This document shows, in pieces, positions 16,081 to 22,989 of a stretch of 25,756 nt of DNA. The notes below the pieces were generated by a model, which searched no databases, was not told the DNA's origin, and saw nothing but the letters and a program-made list of their open reading frames with translations. Origin of the DNA: SABI01 sp963676605 (GTDB lineage Bacteria; Spirochaetota; Spirochaetia; Sphaerochaetales; Sphaerochaetaceae); assembly GCA_963676605.2 (NCBI GenBank), contig CAXXSP010000036.1, positions 1 to 25,756 on the forward strand, in the 5' to 3' direction. Position numbers and translations under genes: made by a program. Numbering within the stretch: position 1 is the first letter of the stretch; each line of letters begins with the position of its first letter.

Positions 16081-17631
16081 ATGGAACAGTTTTCACATGA
16101 TGCGATTCTCGTTCTCGATTTCGGAGCTCAGTATTCTCAGCTGATCGCCCGAAGAGTCAGAGAGACCCATGTCTATTCTCAGATCGTCCCGTACACTATC
16201 AGTGCCGAGGATGTGAAGAAGATGAACCCGAAGGGAATTATCTTCTCTGGAGGCCCTGCAAGTGTCTCTACGGAAGGTTCTCCCCGTCCTGATGCAGGAA
16301 TCTTCGATCTCGGTATCCCTATTCTCGGTATCTGTTACGGTCTTCAGGTGATTACCGTGATGAACTCGGGAAAAGTGGAACGCCCGGATAAGAGAGAGTA
16401 TGGAATCGCCCATCTCGATATCCTCAAAGAGACCCCTCTTCTCGAAGGTATAAGCAGGAAGTCTCAGGTCTGGATGAGCCATGGAGACTCTGTATTCTCT
16501 CCCATGGAGGGAGGCGTCTGTACCGCCTCGACCGAGAACTGTGAGTTCACTGTTGTAGAGAGCGAAGAGCGCCAGCTCTACGGGGTGCAGTTCCACCCGG
16601 AAGTCGTTCACACTGTCGAGGGTTTCCGTCTTATCGAGAACTTCGTGGTGAATATCTGTAAGGCGGATCAGTCCTGGTCGATGGAATCGTTCATTGATAC
16701 CAAAGTTGAGGAAGTCCGGCAGCTTGTCGGTGACAAGACTGTCCTCTGCGGCCTGAGCGGAGGAGTCGACTCCTCAGTTGTCGCCGCACTCCTGCACAAG
16801 GCGATCGGTGATCAGTTGATCTGTGTGTTCGTCAATAACGGACTCCTCAGAAAGGGTGAGGCCGATCTGGTCCTCTCCGTATTCAAAGACACCTTCCATA
16901 TACGTCTGCAGTATGCTGACGTTGAAGAGCAGTTCCTCTCCGCTCTCAAGGGAGTGAGTGATCCCGAGACGAAGCGCAAGATAGTCGGTAAGATATTCAT
17001 TGATGTCTTTGAGGCTGAAGCCCGCAAGGCGAGCGATGCGACCTTCCTTGCTCAGGGAACCCTGTATCCCGACGTGATCGAGAGTATCAGCCCTTCCGGC
17101 GGTCCAAGCGTCACCATTAAGAGCCATCATAATGTAGGAGGTCTTCCCGAGGACTTGAAGTTCACCCTTCTTGAACCACTGAGAGAGCTCTTCAAGGACG
17201 AAGTACGGGAGCTCGGAAAAGAACTCGGTCTTCCCGATGAGATTGTATACCGCCATCCGTTCCCCGGTCCGGGACTCTCTGTCCGCTGTATCGGTGAGAT
17301 CACAAAGGAGCGTCTTGAGACACTCCGTGATGTTGATGAGATCTTTATTGATGAGATAAGGAAGGCAGGGCTTTACGGTGAGATCTGGCAGGCTCTCGCC
17401 TGTCTCCTCCCTGTGAAGAGTGTCGGTGTCCAGGGAGACGAGAGAACCTACGAGGAAGTCTGTTCCCTCAGAGCTGTGGTAAGTGAAGATGCGATGACTG
17501 CAGACTGGTACCGCTTCCCGCCGGATGTTCTCCAGAAGGCATCTGCCAGAATCTGTAACGAGGTCAGCGGAGTCAACCGCGTCCTCTATGATATCACGAG
17601 CAAACCGCCAGGGACGATCGAGTGGGAGTAA
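16081..17631 (+). CDS. guaA: GMP synthase (glutamine-hydrolysing)
   Basis: 516 residues, normal for bacterial GuaA. It converts XMP to GMP using glutamine and ATP. The N-terminal class I glutamine amidotransferase domain has the nucleophile Cys 85 in GICYGLQ and the His 172/Glu 174 pair in QFHPEV. The ATP pyrophosphatase domain has the PP-loop SGGVDSS (226-232). The dimerisation domain ends with the family signature KPPGTIEWE. Start ATG 16081 has AAGGA 6 nt upstream. It lies 21 bp behind the ECF S component in the same direction, with no obvious promoter between, so it is probably the last gene of that transcript. A hairpin with a pyrimidine tail follows the stop. Confidence 0.97.
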   Translation: MEQFSHDAILVLDFGAQYSQLIARRVRETHVYSQIVPYTISAEDVKKMNPKGIIFSGGPASVSTEGSPRPDAGIFDLGIPILGICYGLQVITVMNSGKVERPDKREYGIAHLDILKETPLLEGISRKSQVWMSHGDSVFSPMEGGVCTASTENCEFTVVESEERQLYGVQFHPEVVHTVEGFRLIENFVVNICKADQSWSMESFIDTKVEEVRQLVGDKTVLCGLSGGVDSSVVAALLHKAIGDQLICVFVNNGLLRKGEADLVLSVFKDTFHIRLQYADVEEQFLSALKGVSDPETKRKIVGKIFIDVFEAEARKASDATFLAQGTLYPDVIESISPSGGPSVTIKSHHNVGGLPEDLKFTLLEPLRELFKDEVRELGKELGLPDEIVYRHPFPGPGLSVRCIGEITKERLETLRDVDEIFIDEIRKAGLYGEIWQALACLLPVKSVGVQGDERTYEEVCSLRAVVSEDAMTADWYRFPPDVLQKASARICNEVSGVNRVLYDITSKPPGTIEWE

Positions 17632-17653
17632 TCCCTTCTCCCTGAGATACTGA

Positions 17654-17707
17654 AATGCCGGCTTCCTGTCATCTGTGTGACAAAGAGCTGGCATTCCTTT
17701 TCTCTTC
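17654..17707 (+). terminator. Rho-independent terminator after guaA
   Basis: A 10-bp stem (AATGCCGGCT 17654-17663 with AGCTGGCATT 17686-17695, one G-U pair) encloses an inner TGTCA/TGACA stem. It is followed by CCTTTTCTCTT. It lies between convergent genes; in the other direction only TTTC follows the stem, so it should be weaker for the minus-strand genes. Confidence 0.65.
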
Positions 17708-17712
17708 AGAAA

Positions 17713-18096
17713 CTATTCATGATCGCCGATAGAGAAGTTGGCGGGATTGAACTTGTCTGAGCCGAGCCAGAGGTCTATCTGTACACCGCTGTCCGTGTTC
17801 GAGACCGTCGCCCGTTTGATCTGCCAGCCGATGAGCTTGAGGCGTGCATCCCAGGAGGTATCGTGCCCGGCCATCATCCCGTAGTACCCGGCAAGCTCGG
17901 GACGGGTCTTCTGCGGATTGAGCGCCTTTCGTATGCTCATCAGCTCCGCCTCGCTCCGCTTGTGGTCGTCGAAGAAACTGAGATGGGCACCATCGTCTTC
18001 CTGGTGCAGTGAGACTACCATCCTCAGGGGATTCCCCTCCAGGAGAAAATTCGTCACTTCCGCGATCAGGTTGTTTAAAAATTCTTTACGTTTCAT
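17713..18096 (-). CDS. Conserved-looking protein of unknown function paired with DUF1576 gene
   Basis: 127 residues, no signal peptide and no membrane segment, so probably cytoplasmic. I do not recognise a named family. The start ATG 18096 lies inside the end of the DUF1576 gene (11-nt overlap) behind GAGGA, showing tight co-expression. Residues 8-16 (NNLIAEVTN) form a helix with Glu and Asn placed as in the N-box of GHKL ATPases. Two strands around a turn follow (MVVSLHQ, then HLSFFDDHK), and later a C-terminal strand pair with RATVSNTDSGVQIDLWLG. That order recalls anti-sigma-type GHKL domains, but the Gly-rich G1/G2 loops are not evident. If it is one it is degenerate; this is a structural guess only. 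Confidence 0.75.
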   Translation of the reverse strand: MKRKEFLNNLIAEVTNFLLEGNPLRMVVSLHQEDDGAHLSFFDDHKRSEAELMSIRKALNPQKTRPELAGYYGMMAGHDTSWDARLKLIGWQIKRATVSNTDSGVQIDLWLGSDKFNPANFSIGDHE

Positions 18097-19369
18097 CTAT
18101 GAAATCCTCTTTGATACTGATTGTCTGCCACCAGTGTATGACTGAGATGACCAGAGTAGCTGTAAGTCCGCCTGCGAATCCATTGTTGTACAGGTCGAAT
18201 CCTCCGTGCCAGAGTCCTGTAGTTTCCACCATCGTGAGATGGAGGAAGCCTGTGATGATTCCGATAATGACACCGAACTGGCCTGCTATCGGAGCGAGTG
18301 TCGTTGAAAAGAGAATGGCGAGAATCACACCGGGATGTGTCAGCGGCTTCTGGAAGATCAGGGCTGCAAGGATGACACCGATGACGATTGGGTAGGAGTT
18401 CTTCAGACTTTTTCCGAAGAGGCCGAAGCCCATGACAGTCGCGAGGCCTGCGAGAACCGGACCATTCAGGGGGGATCCGGTGACGATGACCAGGACATAG
18501 CCTGCAAGTCCGAGCAGTCCCATGTTGATCCAGGGAGATTCACTCGATTCTACGAGATCAAAAAAGTCGCTCGGCAGTCTTCCCGTCTGCTTCTGGATAC
18601 CGATAACTTCCGAGAGTGTCCTCTTGAACGGCTGACGGGAGAACAGGAAGCCGTAGAGGATGGAGATGATCGAGAACAGGGGGATGAGGAGCGTCAGGGA
18701 GACGGAATATTCTGTATTCCATACAACCTCTATCTCTTTCATCACTCCTGCCGCTTTCAGAATGCTTGCGGCGAACAGGCCGAGAAAACCGCAGGTGAAT
18801 CCCATATTGTAGAGACTGTAGCCCTGATGGAGGGAGAGCATCTGCCCCGCAATCGAGGGAAGGAGTATCCCGGAGAGGATACCGCTGAGAATGGCGAGCG
18901 GGATCGACACTCCCAGGGGGAGGCCTATATCGAACATGATATAGGTGACCAGAGGTCCGAGAGCTGTCCCGAACAGTGCGATCAGGGAGTATGCTCCGAA
19001 GGACTTTCCGGCCATACGTGCTGCTATGAATACGCCGAGGATGACCCACCCGCTGTTCAGCACACTCTTGCCGAATAATCCGAAGCCGAACATCGTGAAC
19101 ACTGCAGCTATCGTCGGTCCCGCAAGGGTTACCGAAGAGAAGCGGATGAGAAGGAGTCCCATCAGTGCGACGAGGGATGCGTTTAGCAAAGCGCCTCCGA
19201 TACCGAAGCTCGTGTAGTCCTGAATCAGGCGCCCTGAAACTTTCTGTATCAGGAGAAACGATGACAGAGAACCCGTGATTCCCTGTTCTGCGATTCCCAG
19301 TATCACCGCTATGGCAAGAAACAGCCCAATCAGTATGTAGCGCTGTCTTTCCTGTCTGTCGTAATCCAT
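18086..19369 (-). CDS. DUF1576-family polytopic membrane protein
   Basis: 427 residues from ATG 19369, chosen because AAGGGG ends 6 nt upstream; GTG 19375 would overlap that site. About 10-12 hydrophobic segments and a short cytoplasmic loop at about 245-280. The chain contains an internal duplication: GFGLFGKS appears at 95-102 and 314-321 in similar surroundings (AGPTIAAVFTM versus NGPVLAGLATV before it). A His-x-Gly-Tyr/Phe-x-Leu-Tyr-Asn-x-Gly-Phe motif appears at 181-191 and 388-398. Two-fold repeats of this kind are usual in transporters and channels, so a transport role is inferred, but no substrate is known to me for this family. It has its own promoter at 19391-19419 and is followed by an overlapping 127-residue gene. 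Confidence 0.85.
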   Translation of the reverse strand: MDYDRQERQRYILIGLFLAIAVILGIAEQGITGSLSSFLLIQKVSGRLIQDYTSFGIGGALLNASLVALMGLLLIRFSSVTLAGPTIAAVFTMFGFGLFGKSVLNSGWVILGVFIAARMAGKSFGAYSLIALFGTALGPLVTYIMFDIGLPLGVSIPLAILSGILSGILLPSIAGQMLSLHQGYSLYNMGFTCGFLGLFAASILKAAGVMKEIEVVWNTEYSVSLTLLIPLFSIISILYGFLFSRQPFKRTLSEVIGIQKQTGRLPSDFFDLVESSESPWINMGLLGLAGYVLVIVTGSPLNGPVLAGLATVMGFGLFGKSLKNSYPIVIGVILAALIFQKPLTHPGVILAILFSTTLAPIAGQFGVIIGIITGFLHLTMVETTGLWHGGFDLYNNGFAGGLTATLVISVIHWWQTISIKEDFIDET

Positions 19370-19438
19370 ATCCACCCCTTGTGTGAGCCCATCATACTAT
19401 CAGAAGGAGCAGGGTTCAACAAGAAACGGGGTGGATAT
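19368..19438. repeat. Inverted repeat flanking the DUF1576 promoter, one arm on its ribosome site
   Basis: ATATCCACCCC at 19368-19378 and its exact complement GGGGTGGATAT at 19428-19438: 11 of 11 bases, separated by 49 nt. On the coding (minus) strand the downstream arm contains the GGGG of the ribosome site and the first two bases of the DUF1576 start codon. The upstream arm lies above the -35 box, so only transcripts that read in from the upstream operon contain both arms. Confidence 0.7.
19391..19419 (-). promoter_or_regulatory. Sigma70-type promoter of the DUF1576 gene pair
   Basis: Minus strand: TTGAAC (19419-19414), a 17-bp spacer and TATGAT (19396-19391). Expected start near 19384 gives a leader of about 15 nt carrying AAGGGG before ATG 19369. 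Confidence 0.7.
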
Positions 19439-19456
19439 CGGAAGAAGAAACGTCTG

Positions 19457-19573
19457 TTACATTCCTGAGGTGAGAGCGGGAAGGAGTCCCCATCTCACGT
19501 AGAGAAGCCAAGTGATTATCGTGAGAATCATCCCACCGTAGCCGGCTAGAAGAAGTATTGTGCTTTTTTTCAT
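19457..19573 (-). CDS. 38-residue membrane peptide coupled to the GntR/ABC operon
   Basis: Reads from ATG 19573 to TAA 19457-19459. Its start codon shares the A of the preceding regulator stop (TAATG), and AAGGA lies about 8 nt upstream inside the end of that gene, so translation by re-initiation is very likely. The peptide begins MKKSTILLLAGYGGMILTI, has one membrane helix (about 5-26) after a Lys-Lys start, and ends in a short Trp/Arg-containing tail (YVRWGLL...). It is the last member of the ATPase-permease-regulator operon. I recognise no family; small accessory subunit, permease stabiliser or regulator are all possible. Support is the coupling geometry, the ribosome site and the amphipathic composition, not homology. 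Confidence 0.68.
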   Translation of the reverse strand: MKKSTILLLAGYGGMILTIITWLLYVRWGLLPALTSGM

Positions 19574-19938
19574 TATTTCTTTCCTTTTTCCTGGGTATGG
19601 CGCTCGATTATCTGTTCGAGCGAGAGCCCCAGCTGCTCTATTCTGCGGAAGAAGGTGGGGACCTCGGTATCGAGGAATTCCTTCTGCTTCTTTTCCAGGA
19701 CAATCCTTCCGGCATCTTCGTTCGTAAAATATCCGATGCCTCTTCTGTTCTCTATCACGCCTTCCTCCTGAAGAATCATGTACGAGCGCGTCACGGTATT
19801 CGGGTTCACTTCGAGAGCGACCGCCATATCCCTCACCGAGGGGATACGTGACCCGTTTTCATATTCTCCACTTAGAATCTTCTGGTAGAGAAATTCTGCA
19901 ATCTGAATGTAGATGGGGGTATTGTTATTGAAGTGCAT
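19573..19938 (-). CDS. GntR-family transcriptional regulator, YtrA subfamily
   Basis: 121 residues, the short YtrA/YhcF-type architecture. The N-terminal winged helix-turn-helix (about 5-75) has the family features PIYIQIAEFLYQKILSGEY, GSRIPSVRDMAVALEVNPNT and TVTRSYMILQEEGVI. The tail is only about 45 residues and helical (KKQKEFLDTEVPTFFRRIEQ...); it serves dimerisation and has no large effector domain. Members repress adjacent ABC transporter genes and respond to membrane or cell-wall stress in Bacillus. The start overlaps the permease gene by 14 nt. A good inverted repeat for such a repressor lies on the operon promoter at 21549-21576. The regulator is third in the operon here, whereas it usually comes first. 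Confidence 0.92.
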   Translation of the reverse strand: MHFNNNTPIYIQIAEFLYQKILSGEYENGSRIPSVRDMAVALEVNPNTVTRSYMILQEEGVIENRRGIGYFTNEDAGRIVLEKKQKEFLDTEVPTFFRRIEQLGLSLEQIIERHTQEKGKK

Positions 19939-20698
19939 CTGTTGCCTGTACCTCCTTCATCCTGAAGTAAGCGACTGTGTAGAAGTAGAGTGGGAAGAGC
20001 ACGAAATAGACGATGTTTCCTACGGTCTCCCACGTCTTGAACGGGTAGGAATAGTGTATGGTGAAGTAACTCTGAAACTCCTGGGTAAGCTCCCATCCTA
20101 CAAAATAGGAGGTGAAGATGAGTCTCATCAGGAACATGGTGATTATTCCGAGAGAGAACAGAACCCCCAGGACAGCAAGGATCGTCTTGAAGAAATGAAT
20201 CTTCCTGAAGTAGACGCTTCCCAGAAAGAACACAGAGGTGACTGTCACGTAGTGGAGATAGCTGATGATATGAGCTCTGGTGAATGGATTGAACAGGGTG
20301 ATAGGCTCTGAGAAGAACAGATACATGAGCGGTTCCAGGATCAGGGATGCGAGTGAGAAGAGCACGGTGAGAGCCAGAGGGTAGATGACGGCGATGATGA
20401 GTGCTCTGGAGAGGAACTTCTCGAGAGGCGAAGCCGGAAGCATCAGGAACTGATGGTTCTTGATCCTGCTGTACAGGTCATCGCTGAACATGAGAGAGGT
20501 GAATATCGCTCCTCCGAGGAACAGGAATGCATAGTAGGAACTTGAATAGACTTCATCACTCCCCTGATGAAAGAATCTGTATGCGATAGCTCCGAGGAGT
20601 GCCATGGCTGTGATAATTCCCACGATTGTCGTGATGTAGGTTATCAGTGATTTTCTGTCGTCTTCAAGGTCACGGATAAGAACAGATAAGAGTCTCAT
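19925..20698 (-). CDS. ABC-2-type transporter permease
   Basis: 257 residues with about six hydrophobic helices (around 18-40, 55-75, 95-125, 140-162, 170-195 and 228-250). The ATG at 20698 overlaps the ATPase stop as ATGA and the GntR gene overlaps its end. The loop with SRIKNHQFLMLPASPLEKF after the second helix is seen in ABC-2 type permeases of bacterial envelope or antibiotic-response systems; it carries the EKF-type coupling element. No catalytic or binding site can be named. With the adjacent ATPase it forms a transporter, probably of two permeases and two ATPases. Substrate unknown. Confidence 0.85.
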   Translation of the reverse strand: MRLLSVLIRDLEDDRKSLITYITTIVGIITAMALLGAIAYRFFHQGSDEVYSSSYYAFLFLGGAIFTSLMFSDDLYSRIKNHQFLMLPASPLEKFLSRALIIAVIYPLALTVLFSLASLILEPLMYLFFSEPITLFNPFTRAHIISYLHYVTVTSVFFLGSVYFRKIHFFKTILAVLGVLFSLGIITMFLMRLIFTSYFVGWELTQEFQSYFTIHYSYPFKTWETVGNIVYFVLFPLYFYTVAYFRMKEVQATDALQ

Positions 20699-21534
20699 GC
20701 GTTGCCTCCTTCTAGTGTGAATGCGTGCGGGTTCGAGATGACGGCGTTGAACAGGAACTCGATATCGAGACCTTCTGATTCTGCAAGATCTTCCTTCCTG
20801 TACAGGTTTCTGTACCCGAGTCCCATATCCTCACTGTAGATGGATCGCGGGGCTGAGGGGATTCCTGCAGAAGAGTTCACTGAGTAGCGTGACTCGATCT
20901 CTTCCAGAGAGCTGTTCATGACGATTCTCTGATTGTGAAGAATGACGAGGGGGTCGATAAGATGCTCCATGTCCCTGACCTGGTGGGTACTGATAATGAC
21001 CGTTCTTTCATCACTCATCGCAGAGGAGACAGTTCTTCTGAGCTGGCTCTTGCTTGGGATATCGAGTCCGTTCGTCGGTTCATCAAGGATGACGAGAGAT
21101 GTGTTCGAGGCGAGGGCGAAGGCAAGGGTGAATTTCTTCTTCTGACCGAAACTCATCTTCGTCAGTGGTTGTGCGATATCGATCTGCAGTTCCTCACAGT
21201 ACCTGTTCATCTGCTCTGTGCTGAAAAGCGGATAGAATGGTGCATAGACAGCAACATACCGCTTCCCTGTCATAGCGGGGAGTGCGAATTCCTCGGGAAC
21301 GAATGAAATCTTCTCGAGAAGCGCAGCCTCACGCCTGTCAGGAGTGAAGCCCATCACGCTGATGGATCCTCCCTGACTGAACAGCTGTCCGGTGATGAGC
21401 TTGAGAAGGGTGGTCTTCCCCGCTCCGTTCAATCCCAGCAGTCCGTAAATGTTTCCTTTCTCCAGATTGAGAGAAAGTGATGAGAACAGTCCGGTCTTTC
21501 CGTACTGAAAACTCATCGAATCTATCTGTATCAT
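20695..21534 (-). CDS. ABC transporter ATP-binding protein (YtrB-like)
   Basis: 279 residues from ATG 21534, which has GGAGG 5-6 nt upstream. The ATG at 21546 overlaps that GGAGG and is unlikely to be used. Domains: Walker A GLNGAGKTT (34-42), signature MSFGQ (127-131, Met-Ser-Phe in place of Leu-Ser-Gly), Walker B LVILDEPTNGLD with Glu 152, and switch His 184 in STHQVRD. The Q-loop position has VPEEF with no Gln, as in many ABC-2-associated ATPases. A C-terminal extension of about 70 residues follows the core. First gene of the operon with permease, GntR regulator and small membrane peptide. Confidence 0.92.
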   Translation of the reverse strand: MIQIDSMSFQYGKTGLFSSLSLNLEKGNIYGLLGLNGAGKTTLLKLITGQLFSQGGSISVMGFTPDRREAALLEKISFVPEEFALPAMTGKRYVAVYAPFYPLFSTEQMNRYCEELQIDIAQPLTKMSFGQKKKFTLAFALASNTSLVILDEPTNGLDIPSKSQLRRTVSSAMSDERTVIISTHQVRDMEHLIDPLVILHNQRIVMNSSLEEIESRYSVNSSAGIPSAPRSIYSEDMGLGYRNLYRKEDLAESEGLDIEFLFNAVISNPHAFTLEGGNA

Positions 21535-21548
21535 ATGTGCCTCCATGA

Positions 21549-21576
21549 TTAGTGTCTTAATTAACTAGTACACTAA
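21549..21576. promoter_or_regulatory. Probable operator of the YtrA-type regulator
   Basis: Perfect inverted repeat TTAGTGT (21549-21555), 14-nt spacer, ACACTAA (21570-21576). As I recall, the Bacillus subtilis YtrA operator is AGTGTA-13 nt-AACACT, i.e. AGTGT and ACACT 15 nt apart; here they are 14 apart. The repeat covers the -10 of the ABC operon, which fits repression. Confidence 0.75.
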
Positions 21577-21593
21577 GAGAGTGGGTTTGTCAA
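21565..21593 (-). promoter_or_regulatory. Promoter of the ABC/GntR operon
   Basis: Minus strand: perfect TTGACA (21593-21588), a 17-bp spacer and TACTAG (21570-21565) as a weak -10 lying inside the operator repeat. The predicted start near 21558 gives a leader of about 24 nt with GGAGG. Confidence 0.6.
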
Positions 21594-21601
21594 GAAGTGA
21601 T

Positions 21602-21629
21602 TTGAATATTTTATAAAACCCTGTATACT
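21602..21629 (+). promoter_or_regulatory. Promoter of the MFS transporter gene
   Basis: TTGAAT (21602-21607), a 16-bp spacer and TATACT (21624-21629). It is back to back with the ABC operon promoter, only 8 bp between the -35 boxes. AGAGGA (21645-21650) then serves ATG 21660. Confidence 0.6.
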
Positions 21630-21659
21630 CCAAGCAATAGCCAAAGAGGAACAAAGTTC

Positions 21660-22907
21660 ATGCCAGAAAGAAAAGACTCTATAACGAAAGATCTGCAATA
21701 TTATAAATTCAGTGCCTACGGGTTTCTGAAGAATCTGAAATTCTTCGAACCGTTCCTCATTCTCTTTTTCCTGGAGAAGGGGGTCACCTACTTCGAGATA
21801 GGAACACTCTATGCCTTGCGGGAACTGCTGGTGAATATCTTCGAGATTCCCAGCGGAATCGTTGCCGATGCCTTCGGACGGAGGCGGACGATGGCCTTTT
21901 CTCTCGGAGCCTATATCGTTTCATTCATCATCTTTTTCTTTTCGGATGTCTATCTCGCCCTCATGGGAGCTATGGTCTTCTACGCGGTGGGGGATGCGTT
22001 CAGGACCGGAACGCACAAGGCGATGATCTACTCCTACATCAACGAGAACGGAATGGGGCATCTCAAGGGACTCTACTACGGGCATACGCGTTCGTGGTCA
22101 CAGATCGGTTCCGCCCTCAGTGCCCTCATCGCAGCCTTCCTGGTGTTTTATACCGGATCCTACGCTCCGGTCTTTCTGTTCACCCTTATTCCGTATATCT
22201 TAGACTTCTTCCTGATTCTCAGCTATCCTTCATGGCTCGACGGGAATGATATGCATGAGGGAAAAGGGCTCAGGAAGCTGTTCTCTGAACTTCTTTCCTC
22301 CCTTTTTCTCTCCCTGAAGCGGACCGTACTGCTGAAAGGACTGTTGAATCAGTCTCTCTATTCAGGGTACTACAAGGCACTGAAGGACTATATTCAGCCT
22401 ATGATAGTAGCACTTTCCCTCGCCACTCCCTTTTTACATTCATATGAAGAAGTGCAACGCTCGGCGTTTTTCACTGGAGTCGTCTACTCGGTCCTCTATT
22501 TCGGAACCTCGTATGCATCAAAGTACGCTTCACGGGCGGCAGGCAGATTCAGAAGTGAAGCTGGAGCAATGAATGTCTTCTTTGCTGTCGGCGCGTGGTG
22601 TGCCGTAGCGAGCGCGGCGGCATACTTTTTCTCCATCCCCCTCCTTTCGATTCTTCTGTTCTTCGGTATCTATCTGGTGGAGAATCTGAGAAAACCTGTC
22701 GGGCTTTCCTACATTTCCTCTTTCATGGATGAAAGTGTTCTTGCATCATCACTCTCTGTGGAGTCCCAGCTGGAGACTCTTTTTGCTGTCATCTTCTCAC
22801 TGATCGTGGGAGCTCTTACTTCATTGTTCTCTCTCGAGATATCTCTTCTTGTTACCTCCCTCCTGCTGCTTCTTGCAAGTTTTCTGCTTCATCTGAAAGA
22901 TAATTGA
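21660..22907 (+). CDS. Major facilitator superfamily transporter
   Basis: 415 residues with about 12 hydrophobic helices. The loop between helices 2 and 3 carries the MFS motif A as GIVADAFGRRRTM (about 66-78), with the preceding FEIPSG segment typical of this branch of uncharacterised MFS proteins. The start ATG 21660 has AGAGGA 9 nt upstream. The central loop at about 190-215 is short and charged (DGNDMHEGKGLRKLF). Substrate cannot be inferred; drug efflux members look similar. It is transcribed away from the YtrA-type operon and 82 bp ahead of a two-component pair, a context compatible with an efflux or envelope-stress role but not proof of it. Confidence 0.88.
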   Translation: MPERKDSITKDLQYYKFSAYGFLKNLKFFEPFLILFFLEKGVTYFEIGTLYALRELLVNIFEIPSGIVADAFGRRRTMAFSLGAYIVSFIIFFFSDVYLALMGAMVFYAVGDAFRTGTHKAMIYSYINENGMGHLKGLYYGHTRSWSQIGSALSALIAAFLVFYTGSYAPVFLFTLIPYILDFFLILSYPSWLDGNDMHEGKGLRKLFSELLSSLFLSLKRTVLLKGLLNQSLYSGYYKALKDYIQPMIVALSLATPFLHSYEEVQRSAFFTGVVYSVLYFGTSYASKYASRAAGRFRSEAGAMNVFFAVGAWCAVASAAAYFFSIPLLSILLFFGIYLVENLRKPVGLSYISSFMDESVLASSLSVESQLETLFAVIFSLIVGALTSLFSLEISLLVTSLLLLLASFLLHLKDN

Positions 22908-22954
22908 AGAAAATTTATCTGAAATTTACCCAATCATTATGGTGATGGTGTTAG

Positions 22955-22986
22955 GTATATGTATACTGAAGTATATCAGAGGTATA
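22955..22986. promoter_or_regulatory. GTATA repeats and inverted repeat upstream of the response regulator
   Basis: GTATA occurs at 22955, 22961, 22971 and 22982, the last three spaced 10 and 11 bp, about one DNA turn. TATACT-GA-AGTATA (22962-22975) is a perfect inverted repeat, and its left half could be the -10 (no good -35 seen). Helically phased direct repeats are typical OmpR-family binding sites, so autoregulation is plausible. Confidence 0.4.
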
Positions 22987-22989
22987 AAG

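Noticed and set aside
21535..21546. ATG 21546 as start of the ABC ATPase
   Set aside because: It overlaps the GGAGG that serves ATG 21534 and would lack its own ribosome site.
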